From: Planctomycetota bacterium
GTDB lineage: Bacteria > Planctomycetota > J058 > JAJDCP01
Direction of reading: 5' to 3'
DNA length: 64,000 bases
Assembly (NCBI GenBank): GCA_029260765.1
Contig: JAJDCP010000177.1
Coordinates: 1 to 64,000 of the forward strand
The notes beneath the pieces were generated by a model, which saw only the letters and a program-made list of their open reading frames with translations, had not been told where the DNA came from and made no database searches. A program made the position numbers and the translations under genes. Every line of letters starts with the position of its first letter. Position 1 is the stretch's first letter. Shown piece after piece: positions 26,385-34,953 of the stretch.

Positions 26385-26924
26385 TTAGAAGGGGATGTCA
26401 TCGTCGACGAGGTCGTCGTAACGCTCATTGTGCGAAGGAGGCTGGCTCGGAGGGCCCGAAGGCTTGTTCCAACCGCTGCTCGGGCGCTGCGGAGGAGCTT
26501 GTCGCTCTGGGGCGCCTTGGCTTCGTGCAGGGGCGCCCTGGCTTCGTGCTGGAGCTGCGGCTTGTTGCCCGCCTCCCGCGTCGGGGCCGTCCTGGCGTCC
26601 GCCTATGAACTGGAAGTTCTCCGCGACCACCTTGAGCTTGTTCCGTCGCTGGCCATCCTGGCCTTCCCAGCTGTCGAACTGCAGCCTGCCTTCGATGAAG
26701 ACCGGCCGCCCCTTGCGCATGTATTGGTGGAAGGTCTCGGCTTTCTTGCCGAACATGCTGAAATCGACAAAACAGGTCTCTTCCTGCCGCTGGCCGTCCT
26801 GGCCCCGCCAGTTCCGGTTGATCGCCATGCCTCCCTTGCACACTGCGGTGCCTTTCGAGGTCCAGAGGATCTCTGGGTCTCGCGTGAGGTTGCCTATCAA
26901 CAGGACTTTGTTCAAATTTGCCAT
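26385..26924 (-). CDS. ssb: Single-stranded DNA-binding protein
   Basis: The 179-residue SSB starts MANLNKVLLIGNLTRDPEIL (OB fold to about residue 110). A disordered Gln/Pro/Ala/Gly linker contains a repeated PARSQGAP unit, and the protein ends in the acidic tip DDDIPF that binds partner proteins such as RecG, PriA and exonuclease I. Length is normal. The ATG follows GGAG at six bases. In many genomes ssb is between rpsF and rpsR; here it stands alone in front of an outer-membrane protein gene. A 262-base gap upstream carries no clear consensus promoter. Confidence 0.97.
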   Translation of the reverse strand: MANLNKVLLIGNLTRDPEILWTSKGTAVCKGGMAINRNWRGQDGQRQEETCFVDFSMFGKKAETFHQYMRKGRPVFIEGRLQFDSWEGQDGQRRNKLKVVAENFQFIGGRQDGPDAGGGQQAAAPARSQGAPARSQGAPERQAPPQRPSSGWNKPSGPPSQPPSHNERYDDLVDDDIPF

Positions 26925-27186
26925 CGCTTGCTCCGTGAACGTTCTTCCGGTTCAGCGGCCGTCTGGTCTTGCAGCGGCTCGACCGGTAATTGCCGGCGTC
27001 AGTCTAGCAGCCGCCCCCGTCAATTCCCGCGCACTTTTTTTGCAGCGAGTTGAGGCCGCGCAGAGAACCTTCGCGCTCCCTCGGAGCTGTACGCGATGTA
27101 GCCTGCCCGTGTCATGAGAGGATCATAGGGCCTCGGGCTGCTCGCGTACACCCAGGTGGAACGCTGCAATTGCAGCTCGGGTTGCC

Positions 27187-28254
27187 TCAACTGTGTCTGC
27201 GTCGTCGACGCGTCAGCAGGAACAAGAAGAAGCCTCCACCAATCACCGCGGTCACGACCCCGACCGGCAGCTCGTGTCCTCGCACTGCGCTGCGCCCTAC
27301 GACATCCGCCAGCAAGAGGAAGGCGCTGCCGCCGAAAGCAGAGGAGATCAGCAGCAGGCGATGGTCTGCGCCACAGATCAGGCGCATGCTGTGCGGTACG
27401 ATCAGCCCGACGAAGCCGATCGGTCCGGCGAGGGCCACAGACGCGGAGGTCAGCAGGGTGGCTGCCAACAGAATGCTGAGGCGTGATCGGCGCGGATCGA
27501 TACCGAGTGCTCGCGCTTCGTCGTCGCCGACCATCGCCAGCAGGTTGAGCGCCCGAAAGCGCGTGTGTAGAAAAAACACCGTGGCAAGAATACAGGCGCC
27601 AACAAGTCCGAGGGTCGCGTATTCGAGCCGTGCCGTCTTGAGGTATCCCATCAGGTACAACGAGATGTTTGCCAGACTCTCTGTGCTGGCGAGGCTCGAC
27701 ACCAGCAAGATCGCAGCGCTGTAGAGCGCGTTGACGACCACACCTGTCAACAGTAGATGTTCAGGCGAGCGCCAGCCGCCCGCCAGCGTGACCACGAGAA
27801 AGAGCGTGCCGGCGGCAGCGGCGAAAGAAGACGCCATCACCGAGATCGCTCCGAAGCTCAAGGCTCCGAAGATCAGGCGTGCACAGAGCGCCCCCAGGCA
27901 ACCGCCTCCGGAGATTCCCAGTATGTAGGGGTCGGCCAACGGGTTGCGAAGAGTGGCCTGGAAGCTCGCGCCGGCGGCACCGAGCGCCGCGCCCACGAGA
28001 GCGGCCAGCAAAGCGCGTTTGAGTCTGAGACCAAAGAAGATCTTCAGCCGGCCATCAGTGCGCTCACTGCCTGTCCATGCCTGCCAGGCGCGTGTAGCAC
28101 CTTGGGCCGCGATGTCGTCCCGTGCCAGCCGAAAGATCTCGGCCGGCGACAGAACCTGCGATCCCAAGCAGCTGCAGATGGGAATCAGCACAAGCACCAG
28201 CACGGCCAGGCCGGTCACCGTCGCATGGAAGCGCCAGCGTGTCAGAGCACTCAA
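27187..28254 (-). CDS. FecCD/BtuC-family ABC transporter permease
   Basis: The 355-residue permease has about ten hydrophobic segments and the BtuC/FecCD signatures LRNPLADPYILGISGGGCLG, LLAMVGDDEARALGID and GPIGFVGLIVPHSMRLI, so it imports a metal chelate such as cobalamin, haem or a siderophore across the inner membrane. The start is TTG at 28254 overlapping the TGA of the binding-protein gene (28251-28254), which implies coupled translation. The C-terminus ends in a basic RRRRRHS. No ATPase gene follows: after 262 bases comes ssb. The ATPase must be encoded elsewhere or be shared. Confidence 0.93.
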   Translation of the reverse strand: MSALTRWRFHATVTGLAVLVLVLIPICSCLGSQVLSPAEIFRLARDDIAAQGATRAWQAWTGSERTDGRLKIFFGLRLKRALLAALVGAALGAAGASFQATLRNPLADPYILGISGGGCLGALCARLIFGALSFGAISVMASSFAAAAGTLFLVVTLAGGWRSPEHLLLTGVVVNALYSAAILLVSSLASTESLANISLYLMGYLKTARLEYATLGLVGACILATVFFLHTRFRALNLLAMVGDDEARALGIDPRRSRLSILLAATLLTSASVALAGPIGFVGLIVPHSMRLICGADHRLLLISSAFGGSAFLLLADVVGRSAVRGHELPVGVVTAVIGGGFFLFLLTRRRRRHS

Positions 28255-29111
28255 GGTACCGAGGCCTCGATGCGCTGCACCAGCTCTGCGACTTTCTCGA
28301 GGCCTTCGAGCAGCCGGGGCCCGGGCCGGCTCAGCAGATCGGGATCGACCGCGAACATCCGCTCTTGCTCGACCGCGGGGATTTCAGGAAAACGCAACCA
28401 GGTCTCCCGGTCGTAGGCATCCATCGCACTGAGAATCACTAGTTGCGGCGCACGCGCGATCATCTCGTCCCAACCCGGCCGCGGATACGCCAGCGGGGCG
28501 TCTGCGAATGCATTCGTGGCGCCAGCGGCCCGCAAGAGGCTGTCTCCAAAGCTTCCGGGGCCCGCCACCACGAGCGGCTGGCTGCCGTAGACGAGGACGG
28601 CCCGCGGGGCATGAGCTCCACGGCCCGCGCGCACAGCGGCCAGGCGTGACGCCAGGCTCGCGGCCAGGCTGTCTCCGGCTCGAGGGACGCCGAGCCGGGC
28701 GCCCAATGCGCCGGCCACTTCGGGGAGGGCGTCGAGGTCAGCCAGGGCGACGTTGTAGATGGGCTGGCCGAGCGCGCCCAGCTGCTCGGCAGCCTCGCGC
28801 ATCAATCCTTCTGCCGGGACCAGGACCAGGTCGGGCTCGAGCAACAAGATCGCCTCGATGCTCGCCCCATCGTAGCGGCCCACCCGCGGCAGTGAGCGCG
28901 CGGCTTTCGGGTGGTCGCAGCTCTCGGTGACGCCGATCAAACGGTCACCAACCCCCAGGGCGAAGCAGAATTCAGTCAGGCTCGGGCCGAGCGACACGAT
29001 ACGTAGGGGGACGGATGGGCTCTGTGGAGCAGGTTTGGGGTCGCCGCAGCCCGTCACCAGCAGACCTGCGAGCAACACCGCGCAGCCGAGCATTCGAGCG
29101 GCGGCGCTCAT
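28251..29111 (-). CDS. BtuF-like periplasmic substrate-binding lipoprotein
   Basis: The protein (286 residues) has a lipoprotein signal with the lipobox LLVTGC (Cys22), then a class III binding fold seen as RIVSLGPSLTEFCFALGVGD, GVTESCDHP, GRYDGASIEAILLLEPDLVL and GWDEMIARAPQLVILS. These are BtuF/FepB-type. The start ATG at 29111 (MSAAARMLGC) was chosen because it places the signal peptide at the N-terminus; the frame stays open 55 codons further upstream without coding character. It is coupled to the permease. Substrate may be cobalamin or another corrinoid, by analogy only; no TonB-dependent receptor is nearby. Confidence 0.88.
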   Translation of the reverse strand: MSAAARMLGCAVLLAGLLVTGCGDPKPAPQSPSVPLRIVSLGPSLTEFCFALGVGDRLIGVTESCDHPKAARSLPRVGRYDGASIEAILLLEPDLVLVPAEGLMREAAEQLGALGQPIYNVALADLDALPEVAGALGARLGVPRAGDSLAASLASRLAAVRAGRGAHAPRAVLVYGSQPLVVAGPGSFGDSLLRAAGATNAFADAPLAYPRPGWDEMIARAPQLVILSAMDAYDRETWLRFPEIPAVEQERMFAVDPDLLSRPGPRLLEGLEKVAELVQRIEASVP

Positions 29112-29203
29112 GACAAACCGCGGGAAGAGTCGCTTGAGTGGTCTGCCGAACCCCTGGCGCGTCGGACCAGGACCGACGATGAACCCGACCTGGGCGGCGG
29201 GAA

Positions 29204-29216
29204 CCAGGATTCCTGG
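29204..29216 (-). repeat. 13-bp palindrome upstream of the binding-protein gene
   Basis: CCAGGATTCCTGG is an inverted repeat (6+1+6) about 95 bases above the lipoprotein start codon, in the 217-base gap after the GTPase gene. It is a candidate operator. It resembles part of a B12 box (GCCAGGA..CCTG), but the rest of a cobalamin riboswitch was not found. Confidence 0.35.
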
Positions 29217-29328
29217 CAGCAACCGTAGCGAAAATGACCTCCGGCGTTCATAGAGCGCCGCAAAAGCCGTGTGCACCGGTGCGTCTTGGGCCTCTCATGC
29301 ACCCCCTTGACCGTCTCTTCGAGAACCA

Positions 29329-30696
29329 CTAGTCGTCCAGTCTCTTGAGGCACACACCGTAGGCCAAGGGCGTGTCGCCATCACGCAACACGATGCGGCT
29401 CAAGCGTGCCAGCGTATCCGCCTGCTCCAACGCCACAGGACGTTGCGTTTCGAGCTGCACCTTTGCCCACTGGCCGGCCTGGACCTGCTCAAATTCCCCT
29501 TCGCGCCAGTCTGTGCCCTGCTCTTCACGCAACGAGGAGATTTTCTTGACGACCACCATCACCCGGTCGGCGTGGCAGTGCAACATCCACTGGTCGCCCA
29601 GGTCGAGGGTGTGCTTCGAGGAGAAGACAGTCAGCCGGCAGAGAAAACGGCAGGTCGTGGGCGGAGGAGCCTCGGGGGGTCCCGCCAGGATGCCGCGTTT
29701 CTGGAACAGCTCGCGCAGCGATTCTTTGAAGGAAGTGCTGGTCAGCGCGATTCCCACCAGTTGTCGCGGCGTCGCGACCTCAAGCGGGATGCCAGGCGTG
29801 GCGGCATGGCCCCGGGTCAGCTCGATCGAGCGCACCCGGGCGGTCAGTTTCTTCTGGCGCTCGGTGCTGACGGGCTCGAAGATCAGCCGTTGGTTCTTCT
29901 TCAGCTGCCCGCTCTCGAGCAGACCCGTCACCGTCTTGCCGACACCGGGAACGTTGTCGTAGACGCTGGAGCTGTGGATCACAATGCGCAGCGGTCCCGT
30001 GGACTCTTTGGCAGGCTCGCTCAAACCCTCCATGAACGACTTCAGGCTCGGTCCTTCCCACCAGGTGATGCGTTGGAATCCCACCGTGCCCTCACCCGGA
30101 GCGAAGATGTCGCGTTGTGGCTCATAGGCTGAGCTGGGGAAGAACTGGGGCGTGGCGTCTTCGAATTCGAGGCCTGCGAGCTCTTCTCTCACGCTGGCGA
30201 CCGCCTCTTCGAAGGCTTCCTGGCTGTAGTTGACTCTGTCCATCTTCGAGATGGTGACCCCGAGCAGTGGGATCTCGTAACCCTTGAGGATGCGCAGGAT
30301 GTGCCGCGTCACAGGCATCACCTTGTCGACGACGTCGACGACCAGCAGCGCTCCGTCAGCCTGGAAGATGGCTGAGAAACGGTTGTTGGTGTATTTCTCC
30401 TGGCCCGGCGTGTCTATGACGGTGACGCGATGCTTGGGGAAATGGAATCGGACGAACGCGGGATTGACGGTGATGCCGGTCTGCAGGTCTTCGTGCTGTG
30501 GATTCTTGTCGCGCGCGACCAGGCAGGCGAAGATCAACGAGGGGTCGCGGCCTTCCCGCGCTGCCTCTTGTGCTTGCTTCAGGCGGCGGTTCCGGACCAT
30601 GCCCATGTCAGCGACGGTTTTGCCGAGCAAGGTCGACTTGCCATGCCAGGCATGACCGCAAATCGCAATGTTTACGTCGCGCTTGTGGGCGAGCAT
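29329..30696 (-). CDS. Divergent EF-1A/CysN-like translational-type GTPase
   Basis: This 455-residue protein has the layout of EF-1A, EF-Tu and CysN GTPases: P-loop GHAWHGKS (14-21), switch I Thr in QTGITVN (73-78), DTPGQEKY (95-102), SKMD (150-153) and SSA (about 188), followed by two beta-barrel-like domains. Two substitutions stand out: the catalytic His of DxPGH is Gln99, and NKxD is SKMD. The EKYTNNRFS segment is closest to CysN (DTPGHEQYTRN), but no cysD is nearby and a complete EF-Tu exists in the window. Some resemblance to the archaeal EF-1A length of the first spacer is seen. ATG follows GGAG at five bases. Function unknown; translation, trafficking or sulfate activation are all possible. 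Confidence 0.8.
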   Translation of the reverse strand: MLAHKRDVNIAICGHAWHGKSTLLGKTVADMGMVRNRRLKQAQEAAREGRDPSLIFACLVARDKNPQHEDLQTGITVNPAFVRFHFPKHRVTVIDTPGQEKYTNNRFSAIFQADGALLVVDVVDKVMPVTRHILRILKGYEIPLLGVTISKMDRVNYSQEAFEEAVASVREELAGLEFEDATPQFFPSSAYEPQRDIFAPGEGTVGFQRITWWEGPSLKSFMEGLSEPAKESTGPLRIVIHSSSVYDNVPGVGKTVTGLLESGQLKKNQRLIFEPVSTERQKKLTARVRSIELTRGHAATPGIPLEVATPRQLVGIALTSTSFKESLRELFQKRGILAGPPEAPPPTTCRFLCRLTVFSSKHTLDLGDQWMLHCHADRVMVVVKKISSLREEQGTDWREGEFEQVQAGQWAKVQLETQRPVALEQADTLARLSRIVLRDGDTPLAYGVCLKRLDD

Positions 30697-30737
30697 ACCG
30701 ACTCCGGAGCCAAACTGATCGGGGGACCAACCCGCCC

Positions 30738-30743
30738 ATTATA
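30738..30743 (-). promoter_or_regulatory. -10 box for the EF-1A-like GTPase gene
   Basis: A perfect TATAAT on the minus strand, 42 bases before the start codon. No good -35 hexamer is found at 16-18 bases upstream, so an activator may be required. Confidence 0.5.
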
Positions 30744-30790
30744 GCGCAGTCTGTGCGCACTGCACTGGACCTTTTCAGGAAGCCAACAGA

Positions 30791-30814
30791 ACAGCCTCCC
30801 GGTCGGGAGGCTGT
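30791..30814 (-). terminator. Terminator-like hairpin after the amidase gene
   Basis: Perfect 10-bp stem (ACAGCCTCCC, loop GGTC, GGGAGGCTGT) 29 bases past the amidase stop. The transcribed strand continues TCTGTTGGCTT, so the U-tract is weak. Confidence 0.5.
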
Positions 30815-30842
30815 CCTGTGGGTCGGTCTGAGCAGCGGCCTC

Positions 30843-31736
30843 TCAGAGGCCGGCCCGGAACCCGGCGACGTCAAAGTTGCGTCCGGGGCAGCTGGTGCTT
30901 TTGCCGGGCACATCGGTATGGCCGATCACACGTTCTTTGGAAATGCCGAACTGCCGCATCAATTCCTGGCACAGGCTGCGCAACGCTGCCTGCTGCTTGT
31001 CGGAGGCGCCCTGTTGGGTCTGGAAATCGCCGACCAGGCAGATGCCGATGCCCTTCTGGTTGTAGGTGTTGTTCCCCGCATGGGCACCGTGGATCTGGCG
31101 GGTCCAGCGGCCCCCGATTTCGATCTCGCCGTCACCGCTTTCGGAGCCGTTGCCGATGACGAAGTGGTATCCCAATCCGTTCGACCAGCCATTGGTCTCG
31201 CGGTGGTAGCGGTCGAAAATGGCCGCGTTGCCGGTGACGGTGTCACTGTGATGGATCACAATGTACTTCCATGCGCGGGGGTTGCGGGCGGTCACCCCGG
31301 CGGGCAGTTGCACCGCGACCGGCACGCTCGCCGCGGGAGCTTGCACCCGTTTCAGCGGCTGGGGAGACGGTTGGACGCGTGTTGCCGCGACCACGGGACG
31401 GGTAAAGGCCTCGTAGCCACGCAGCTGCACCCTGATCTGCTCGACCGTGGCAGCGGGGAGAATCAGCAGCCCCTCATGGACCGTAACCTCGGCGGGGCCG
31501 TCGACCCAGTCGCCGTTGACCAGGATACGCTCCATACCGGGAACCAGAACGACCCGGTTCTCCGCGTCTGACAACACGCAGCGGGTCGCCTCGGCTCCCG
31601 GCTCCACCTGCAGCCCCCAGGCCGTGGCGGCCGCCTGGACATCGACGTAGAGCATGTGCCGCGGTGAAGTCGCGGTCATGCGGCAGCCCATCAGGGCGAG
31701 CAGAGCCAACAAGGGCAGGATGCGGACGGGTTTCAT
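30843..31736 (-). CDS. N-acetylmuramoyl-L-alanine amidase, lipoprotein (Amidase_2)
   Basis: The 297-residue protein starts with a lipoprotein signal ending LALMGC (Cys18). About residues 65-105 resemble a copper-amine-oxidase N-terminal-like domain (VLVPGMERILVNGDWVDG). The C-terminal half is an Amidase_2/PGRP domain with zinc ligands in YIVIHHSDT, GHTDVPGKSTSCPG and the GLGYHFVIGNGSESGDG core. It cuts the bond between MurNAc and the peptide stem in peptidoglycan, from the periplasmic face. ATG at 31736 was preferred over the one ten codons earlier because it makes the signal peptide start cleanly. The gene stands 158 bases after the preceding operon. Presence of this enzyme implies a peptidoglycan wall. 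Confidence 0.9.
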   Translation of the reverse strand: MKPVRILPLLALLALMGCRMTATSPRHMLYVDVQAAATAWGLQVEPGAEATRCVLSDAENRVVLVPGMERILVNGDWVDGPAEVTVHEGLLILPAATVEQIRVQLRGYEAFTRPVVAATRVQPSPQPLKRVQAPAASVPVAVQLPAGVTARNPRAWKYIVIHHSDTVTGNAAIFDRYHRETNGWSNGLGYHFVIGNGSESGDGEIEIGGRWTRQIHGAHAGNNTYNQKGIGICLVGDFQTQQGASDKQQAALRSLCQELMRQFGISKERVIGHTDVPGKSTSCPGRNFDVAGFRAGL

Positions 31737-31872
31737 GGCAACCTCCGGGTACGCCTGCGCCTCCATCGCCCGCAGAGCAGGCCATGCTCCATGACATCGC
31801 CCGTCGCAGCGGGTTCGGAACCGCTTCTATGTCTCCGTCCGTCTTATCGGCATTTCGGCTGGCCGGGTGCAG

Positions 31873-31890
31873 GCGTGCTTCGCAGCACGC
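31873..31890 (-). other. Stable GNRA-loop hairpin after the 205-residue gene
   Basis: GCGTGCT, loop GCGA, AGCACGC on the minus strand, directly after the stop codon at 31895. No T-run follows, so it may protect the 3' end or act with Rho rather than as an intrinsic terminator. Confidence 0.45.
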
Positions 31891-31894
31891 TGTC

Positions 31895-32512
31895 TTAGCG
31901 CCGGTAGGCATCCGCATAGCGATCGAGCAGGGCCCGTTCCTGCTCGGCGAGGAAGCCGCGCACATCGCTGTCGGAGGTCTGCTCACTGTGATTGCGCAGC
32001 AGCTCGAGGGCCTGGTCGAGCTTACCTTGCTTGGCGACCAACCAGGCGTCGTTGACGGCCATGTTCAGCGCCTTGATGGCATGCAGATCAGCGATGCGCT
32101 GCTCGAGCTCTCGGGTCAGGGCTGCATCCTGAGCGTCGGCGGCCATCTGTTTGTCCGCCTCGAGCAACTGCACGCGCTCGTCGATCTCGGCAGGCATCAG
32201 CAGGCGCTCTCTGCGGTAGGGCAGGGGGCCGTCCGCGGACAGGCTCTCGAACGGATGGTCGGAGACTTCAGGACCGGAGGCGGTCGGGGAGGGCTCGGGA
32301 GGGGGAGCGCCGCTCGGCAGTCCCTGCGAGCCAGGAGCTACGGTCTCAGGCACGACCTCAGGCTGCTCGTCGTGAGGCTGTTCAGGCTGCTCGCTGTCGG
32401 GCCGCGTCGCGCCGGGTTCGGGCTCAGCCGGGGGGTCGAGAAACAGCAGCCCGACGGCCAGCACCGCGCCGAGCCCGACGACGCCCAGGATCACACTCGC
32501 CATGCGGGACAT
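31895..32512 (-). CDS. Membrane-anchored protein of unknown function with coiled-coil tail
   Basis: I do not recognise this 205-residue protein. Residues 5-25 form one hydrophobic segment (MASVILGVVGLGAVLAVGLL). A Pro/Glu-rich disordered spacer follows to about residue 95, then a charged helical region (IDERVQLLEADKQMAADAQD, ALTRELEQRIADLHAIKALN) with TPR-like spacing (LVAKQGKLDQALELLRNH). Its ATG has an AGGAG Shine-Dalgarno that overlaps the stop of the S41 protease gene four bases upstream, so it is coupled to the protease and may be its membrane partner or adaptor. Confidence 0.75.
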   Translation of the reverse strand: MSRMASVILGVVGLGAVLAVGLLFLDPPAEPEPGATRPDSEQPEQPHDEQPEVVPETVAPGSQGLPSGAPPPEPSPTASGPEVSDHPFESLSADGPLPYRRERLLMPAEIDERVQLLEADKQMAADAQDAALTRELEQRIADLHAIKALNMAVNDAWLVAKQGKLDQALELLRNHSEQTSDSDVRGFLAEQERALLDRYADAYRR

Positions 32513-32515
32513 TGC

Positions 32516-34729
32516 CTACTCCTGGGACTGCAGCTCTTGTTGGAGCGTCTCGATGAAGCGCGCGTACTCGTCGATCGACGTCCACTCGAGCTCGTTCCGC
32601 TCAAAGATCTCATAGATCGCGCGCTGCAGCTGCTCGTCTTGTTGCAGGTCGGTGGGGAAGAAGCGCGACAGGTCGTCCTGGCACAGGCGTCGCACCTCAG
32701 CGCGCACCAGCTCGCGGACGTCTTCGGCGGAGAGCTCGGTGCTCAGGCTGCCGAAGAACTCGTCGAAGCCCGGGTAGCGCGAGGGATCATAGCCATCGAA
32801 CGCGGCCAGCGCGTGGAAGGTCGCTTTGTTCTCGGCAAAATGCTGGAACACGTAGTCGTCGACTGCTACCTGGATCGCGGCCATCGCCTCGTTCTTCCAG
32901 ACCGGCCGGTCGGCGAGCTCTACCAAGACATCGGGCTCGACCCCGACCTCGTGGATGCTGATGCCGCTCGGCAGGTAGTAGCGGGCAATCGTCAGGCGTA
33001 GCCGGCCGTCTGAAGCGTTCAGCGGCAGCAGCTGTTGCACGCTGCCCTTGCCGAAGGTCTTGTTGCCAACCAACAGTGCGCGGCCATGATCCTTCAGGCA
33101 GCCGGAGACGATCTCTGACGCGCTGGCGCTGGCGCCGTTGACCAACACCACAATCGGGTAACCCCCGCGTGCGGGTTTGCTGGTCTTGTGCTCTGTGTAC
33201 GGGGCGATCACCTGGTTGCGACCTTTGCTGAAGCAGACCACCTTGTCGGCCGGCAGGAACAAGTCCGCGATGTCGCGGGCCTGGTTGAGGTAACCCCCAC
33301 CGTTGTTCCGCAGGTCGAGGATCAGCGCCACCATGCCCTGGCTTACCAGGTCGTCGAGAGCGCGGGCCATCTCTTCGCTGGCATCCTGACCAAACTGGCT
33401 GAGGCTCAGGAAGCCGACGCTGCCCGGCAGCATCTCGTGGTACACCGACTTGACCTCGATGTTCTCCCGCTCGATCTCGAATTCCCGGGGGCCATCCCAA
33501 CCACGCCGGAAGACCTTGATCTTGACCTTGGAGCCGGGCGCTCCCTTCAGCTTGGAGATGATCTCCTGGATGTCGAGGTTGTGGGTAGAGACCCCGGTGA
33601 CCTCGACGATTTTATCCAACGAACGCAGGCCTGCGCGGAAAGCCGGGCCCTTGTAGAAGGGCCGGCTGATCGTCAGGAAGCCATCCTGGGGGTCCTTGTT
33701 GACATAGGCGCCGATGCCGGCGTATTCCTGCGACATCCCTTCGATGAAACTCTTCCACTCGTCGCCGGTCATGTAGCTGGAGAACGGGTCCAGCGCGGCG
33801 ACCATGCCCTTGAGGGCTGCATCGAGCAGCCTCTGCTTTTCGAGCATGTCCCCATCGTCCGTCACGTAGTAGAGGTCGATCTTACTGAGGATCTCGTCGA
33901 GCAGCGGATAGTCTCCACCCGCGGCCCCGCCTTCGTTGTTGGCGGCCATGCGGTTCTCGGCCTTGAGCTTCTTGATGTCGGCTTCCAGGGCTGCGACCTG
34001 TTCGCGCAGGGCCGCGATCTGGGGATCCTTGGCCAGCATGGCGGTCGAGTCGATGCTCGAGAGCAACCGGTCCCGCTCGAGATACTGGCGCGCCAGCTCG
34101 CCGCGCTCGGTGGGCTCTCGCCCCAGTTTCTCAAGTACGGGCTTGGCCGCTTCGACGTTGCCGACCTCGGCCAGAGCCAGAGCTGCTGATGCGCTGACGG
34201 AGAAGTCATCCGACTCGAGGTAGGCCTTCAAGATGGCGACAGCATCACTGTCGCGCCCACGCTTGCGCAGCACCTTGGCCATCGAGATCTTGACGTAGGC
34301 GTCATGGATCAGGTCGATGTAGCCCGCCAGGGGGCGGACCTCGGCCCGTTTTTTGGCATGGATGAAGATCAGCTCACAGGCGAGCAACCGCAGCGCGTTT
34401 TCATCTTCGGGGTCTTCGGCGATCACTTCGTCAGGACGCAACAGGGCCACGAGCGCCTTCAGCGCGAGGTCGCGCTCCTCGCCCATGCCTAGCAGGGTCT
34501 TGGAGCTGGCCAGGCGCACGTGCGCTGAGGGGTTGATCAGCCCGCGTTTGAGGTGGACCACCGCCGGGGCCCCGATCTGTTCGAGCTCGGAGGCCAGGTC
34601 CCAGATCTCGGAGACCGAACAGATATCGAGGTCTTCGAAGATCTGGTTGACGCGTGTGCCGGCATCCTGAGCCCAGGCCAGTGAAGCCGCCGTCAGCAAG
34701 ATGCAGACGGATACAAACGATCGGCGCAT
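32516..34729 (-). CDS. Secreted S41-family (CtpA-like) protease with HEAT-like and PDZ domains
   Basis: The 737-residue protein has a signal peptide (MRRSFVSVCILLTAASLAWA). Roughly residues 20-230 carry HEAT-like helical repeats, and a coiled coil follows (IAALREQVAALEADIKKLKA). Then come a PDZ domain (AGIGAYVNKDPQDGFLTISR, GPAFRAGLRSLDKIVEV) and an S41 peptidase domain with LDLRNNGGGYL, the nucleophile Ser in VLVNGASASASEIVSG and the Lys in GNKTFGKGSVQ. Such proteases trim envelope proteins or penicillin-binding proteins. Usual CtpA is 400-450 residues, so the N-terminal repeat region is extra. ATG at 34729 follows GGAGG. It is coupled to the downstream 205-residue membrane protein. Confidence 0.93.
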   Translation of the reverse strand: MRRSFVSVCILLTAASLAWAQDAGTRVNQIFEDLDICSVSEIWDLASELEQIGAPAVVHLKRGLINPSAHVRLASSKTLLGMGEERDLALKALVALLRPDEVIAEDPEDENALRLLACELIFIHAKKRAEVRPLAGYIDLIHDAYVKISMAKVLRKRGRDSDAVAILKAYLESDDFSVSASAALALAEVGNVEAAKPVLEKLGREPTERGELARQYLERDRLLSSIDSTAMLAKDPQIAALREQVAALEADIKKLKAENRMAANNEGGAAGGDYPLLDEILSKIDLYYVTDDGDMLEKQRLLDAALKGMVAALDPFSSYMTGDEWKSFIEGMSQEYAGIGAYVNKDPQDGFLTISRPFYKGPAFRAGLRSLDKIVEVTGVSTHNLDIQEIISKLKGAPGSKVKIKVFRRGWDGPREFEIERENIEVKSVYHEMLPGSVGFLSLSQFGQDASEEMARALDDLVSQGMVALILDLRNNGGGYLNQARDIADLFLPADKVVCFSKGRNQVIAPYTEHKTSKPARGGYPIVVLVNGASASASEIVSGCLKDHGRALLVGNKTFGKGSVQQLLPLNASDGRLRLTIARYYLPSGISIHEVGVEPDVLVELADRPVWKNEAMAAIQVAVDDYVFQHFAENKATFHALAAFDGYDPSRYPGFDEFFGSLSTELSAEDVRELVRAEVRRLCQDDLSRFFPTDLQQDEQLQRAIYEIFERNELEWTSIDEYARFIETLQQELQSQE

Positions 34730-34799
34730 GTCGATTTCCTCCGGAGTTCCCAACCTGGATCCCTGTCTGCAGCCACGCTGCCGGCTCGGGCGTCGCCCG

Positions 34800-34827
34800 A
34801 TTCTACCGCATGCTCATGACGCTGCAA
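34800..34827 (-). promoter_or_regulatory. Promoter of the S41 protease operon
   Basis: Minus strand TTGCAG (34822-34827), 16 bases, TAGAAT (34800-34805). The expected start is about 65 bases before the ATG. Confidence 0.6.
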
Positions 34828-34867
34828 AGAGACGCTTGCCCGCGGGGCAGCTTGGTTCTTCGACGTG

Positions 34868-34888
34868 AGGAACCCTGTGCGGGTTCCT
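34868..34888 (-). other. Hairpin after the GT-C-like gene
   Basis: Stem of eight pairs (AGGAACCC, loop of five, GGGTTCCT), 66 bases after the stop codon. No T-run follows on the minus strand, so it is only a weak terminator candidate. Confidence 0.35.
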
Positions 34889-34953
34889 TCTCATCCAGGG
34901 ATGTACTGTCGATGTCGTCCGAGTGTTGGATGTGGGTAGGCGCCGGTTGACGC

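Noticed and set aside
27001..27023. Sigma70 promoter for ssb
   Set aside because: A TTGACG and a TAGACT are present on the minus strand but only 11 bases apart; not a plausible promoter spacing.
29112..29328. Cobalamin riboswitch upstream of the BtuF-like gene
   Set aside because: A B12-box-like GCCAGGA..CCTG is present, but it is simply a palindrome; the GGTG-AATCC and CCCGC-ACTGT blocks of the riboswitch core were not found in order.
29329..30696. Annotation as CysN (sulfate adenylyltransferase subunit 1)
   Set aside because: G3 and G4 motifs differ and no cysD or cysC gene is near; left as an EF-1A/CysN-like GTPase.
34868..34888. Intrinsic terminator for the GT-C-like gene
   Set aside because: The 8-bp stem has no T-run on the transcribed strand, so it was listed only as a hairpin.
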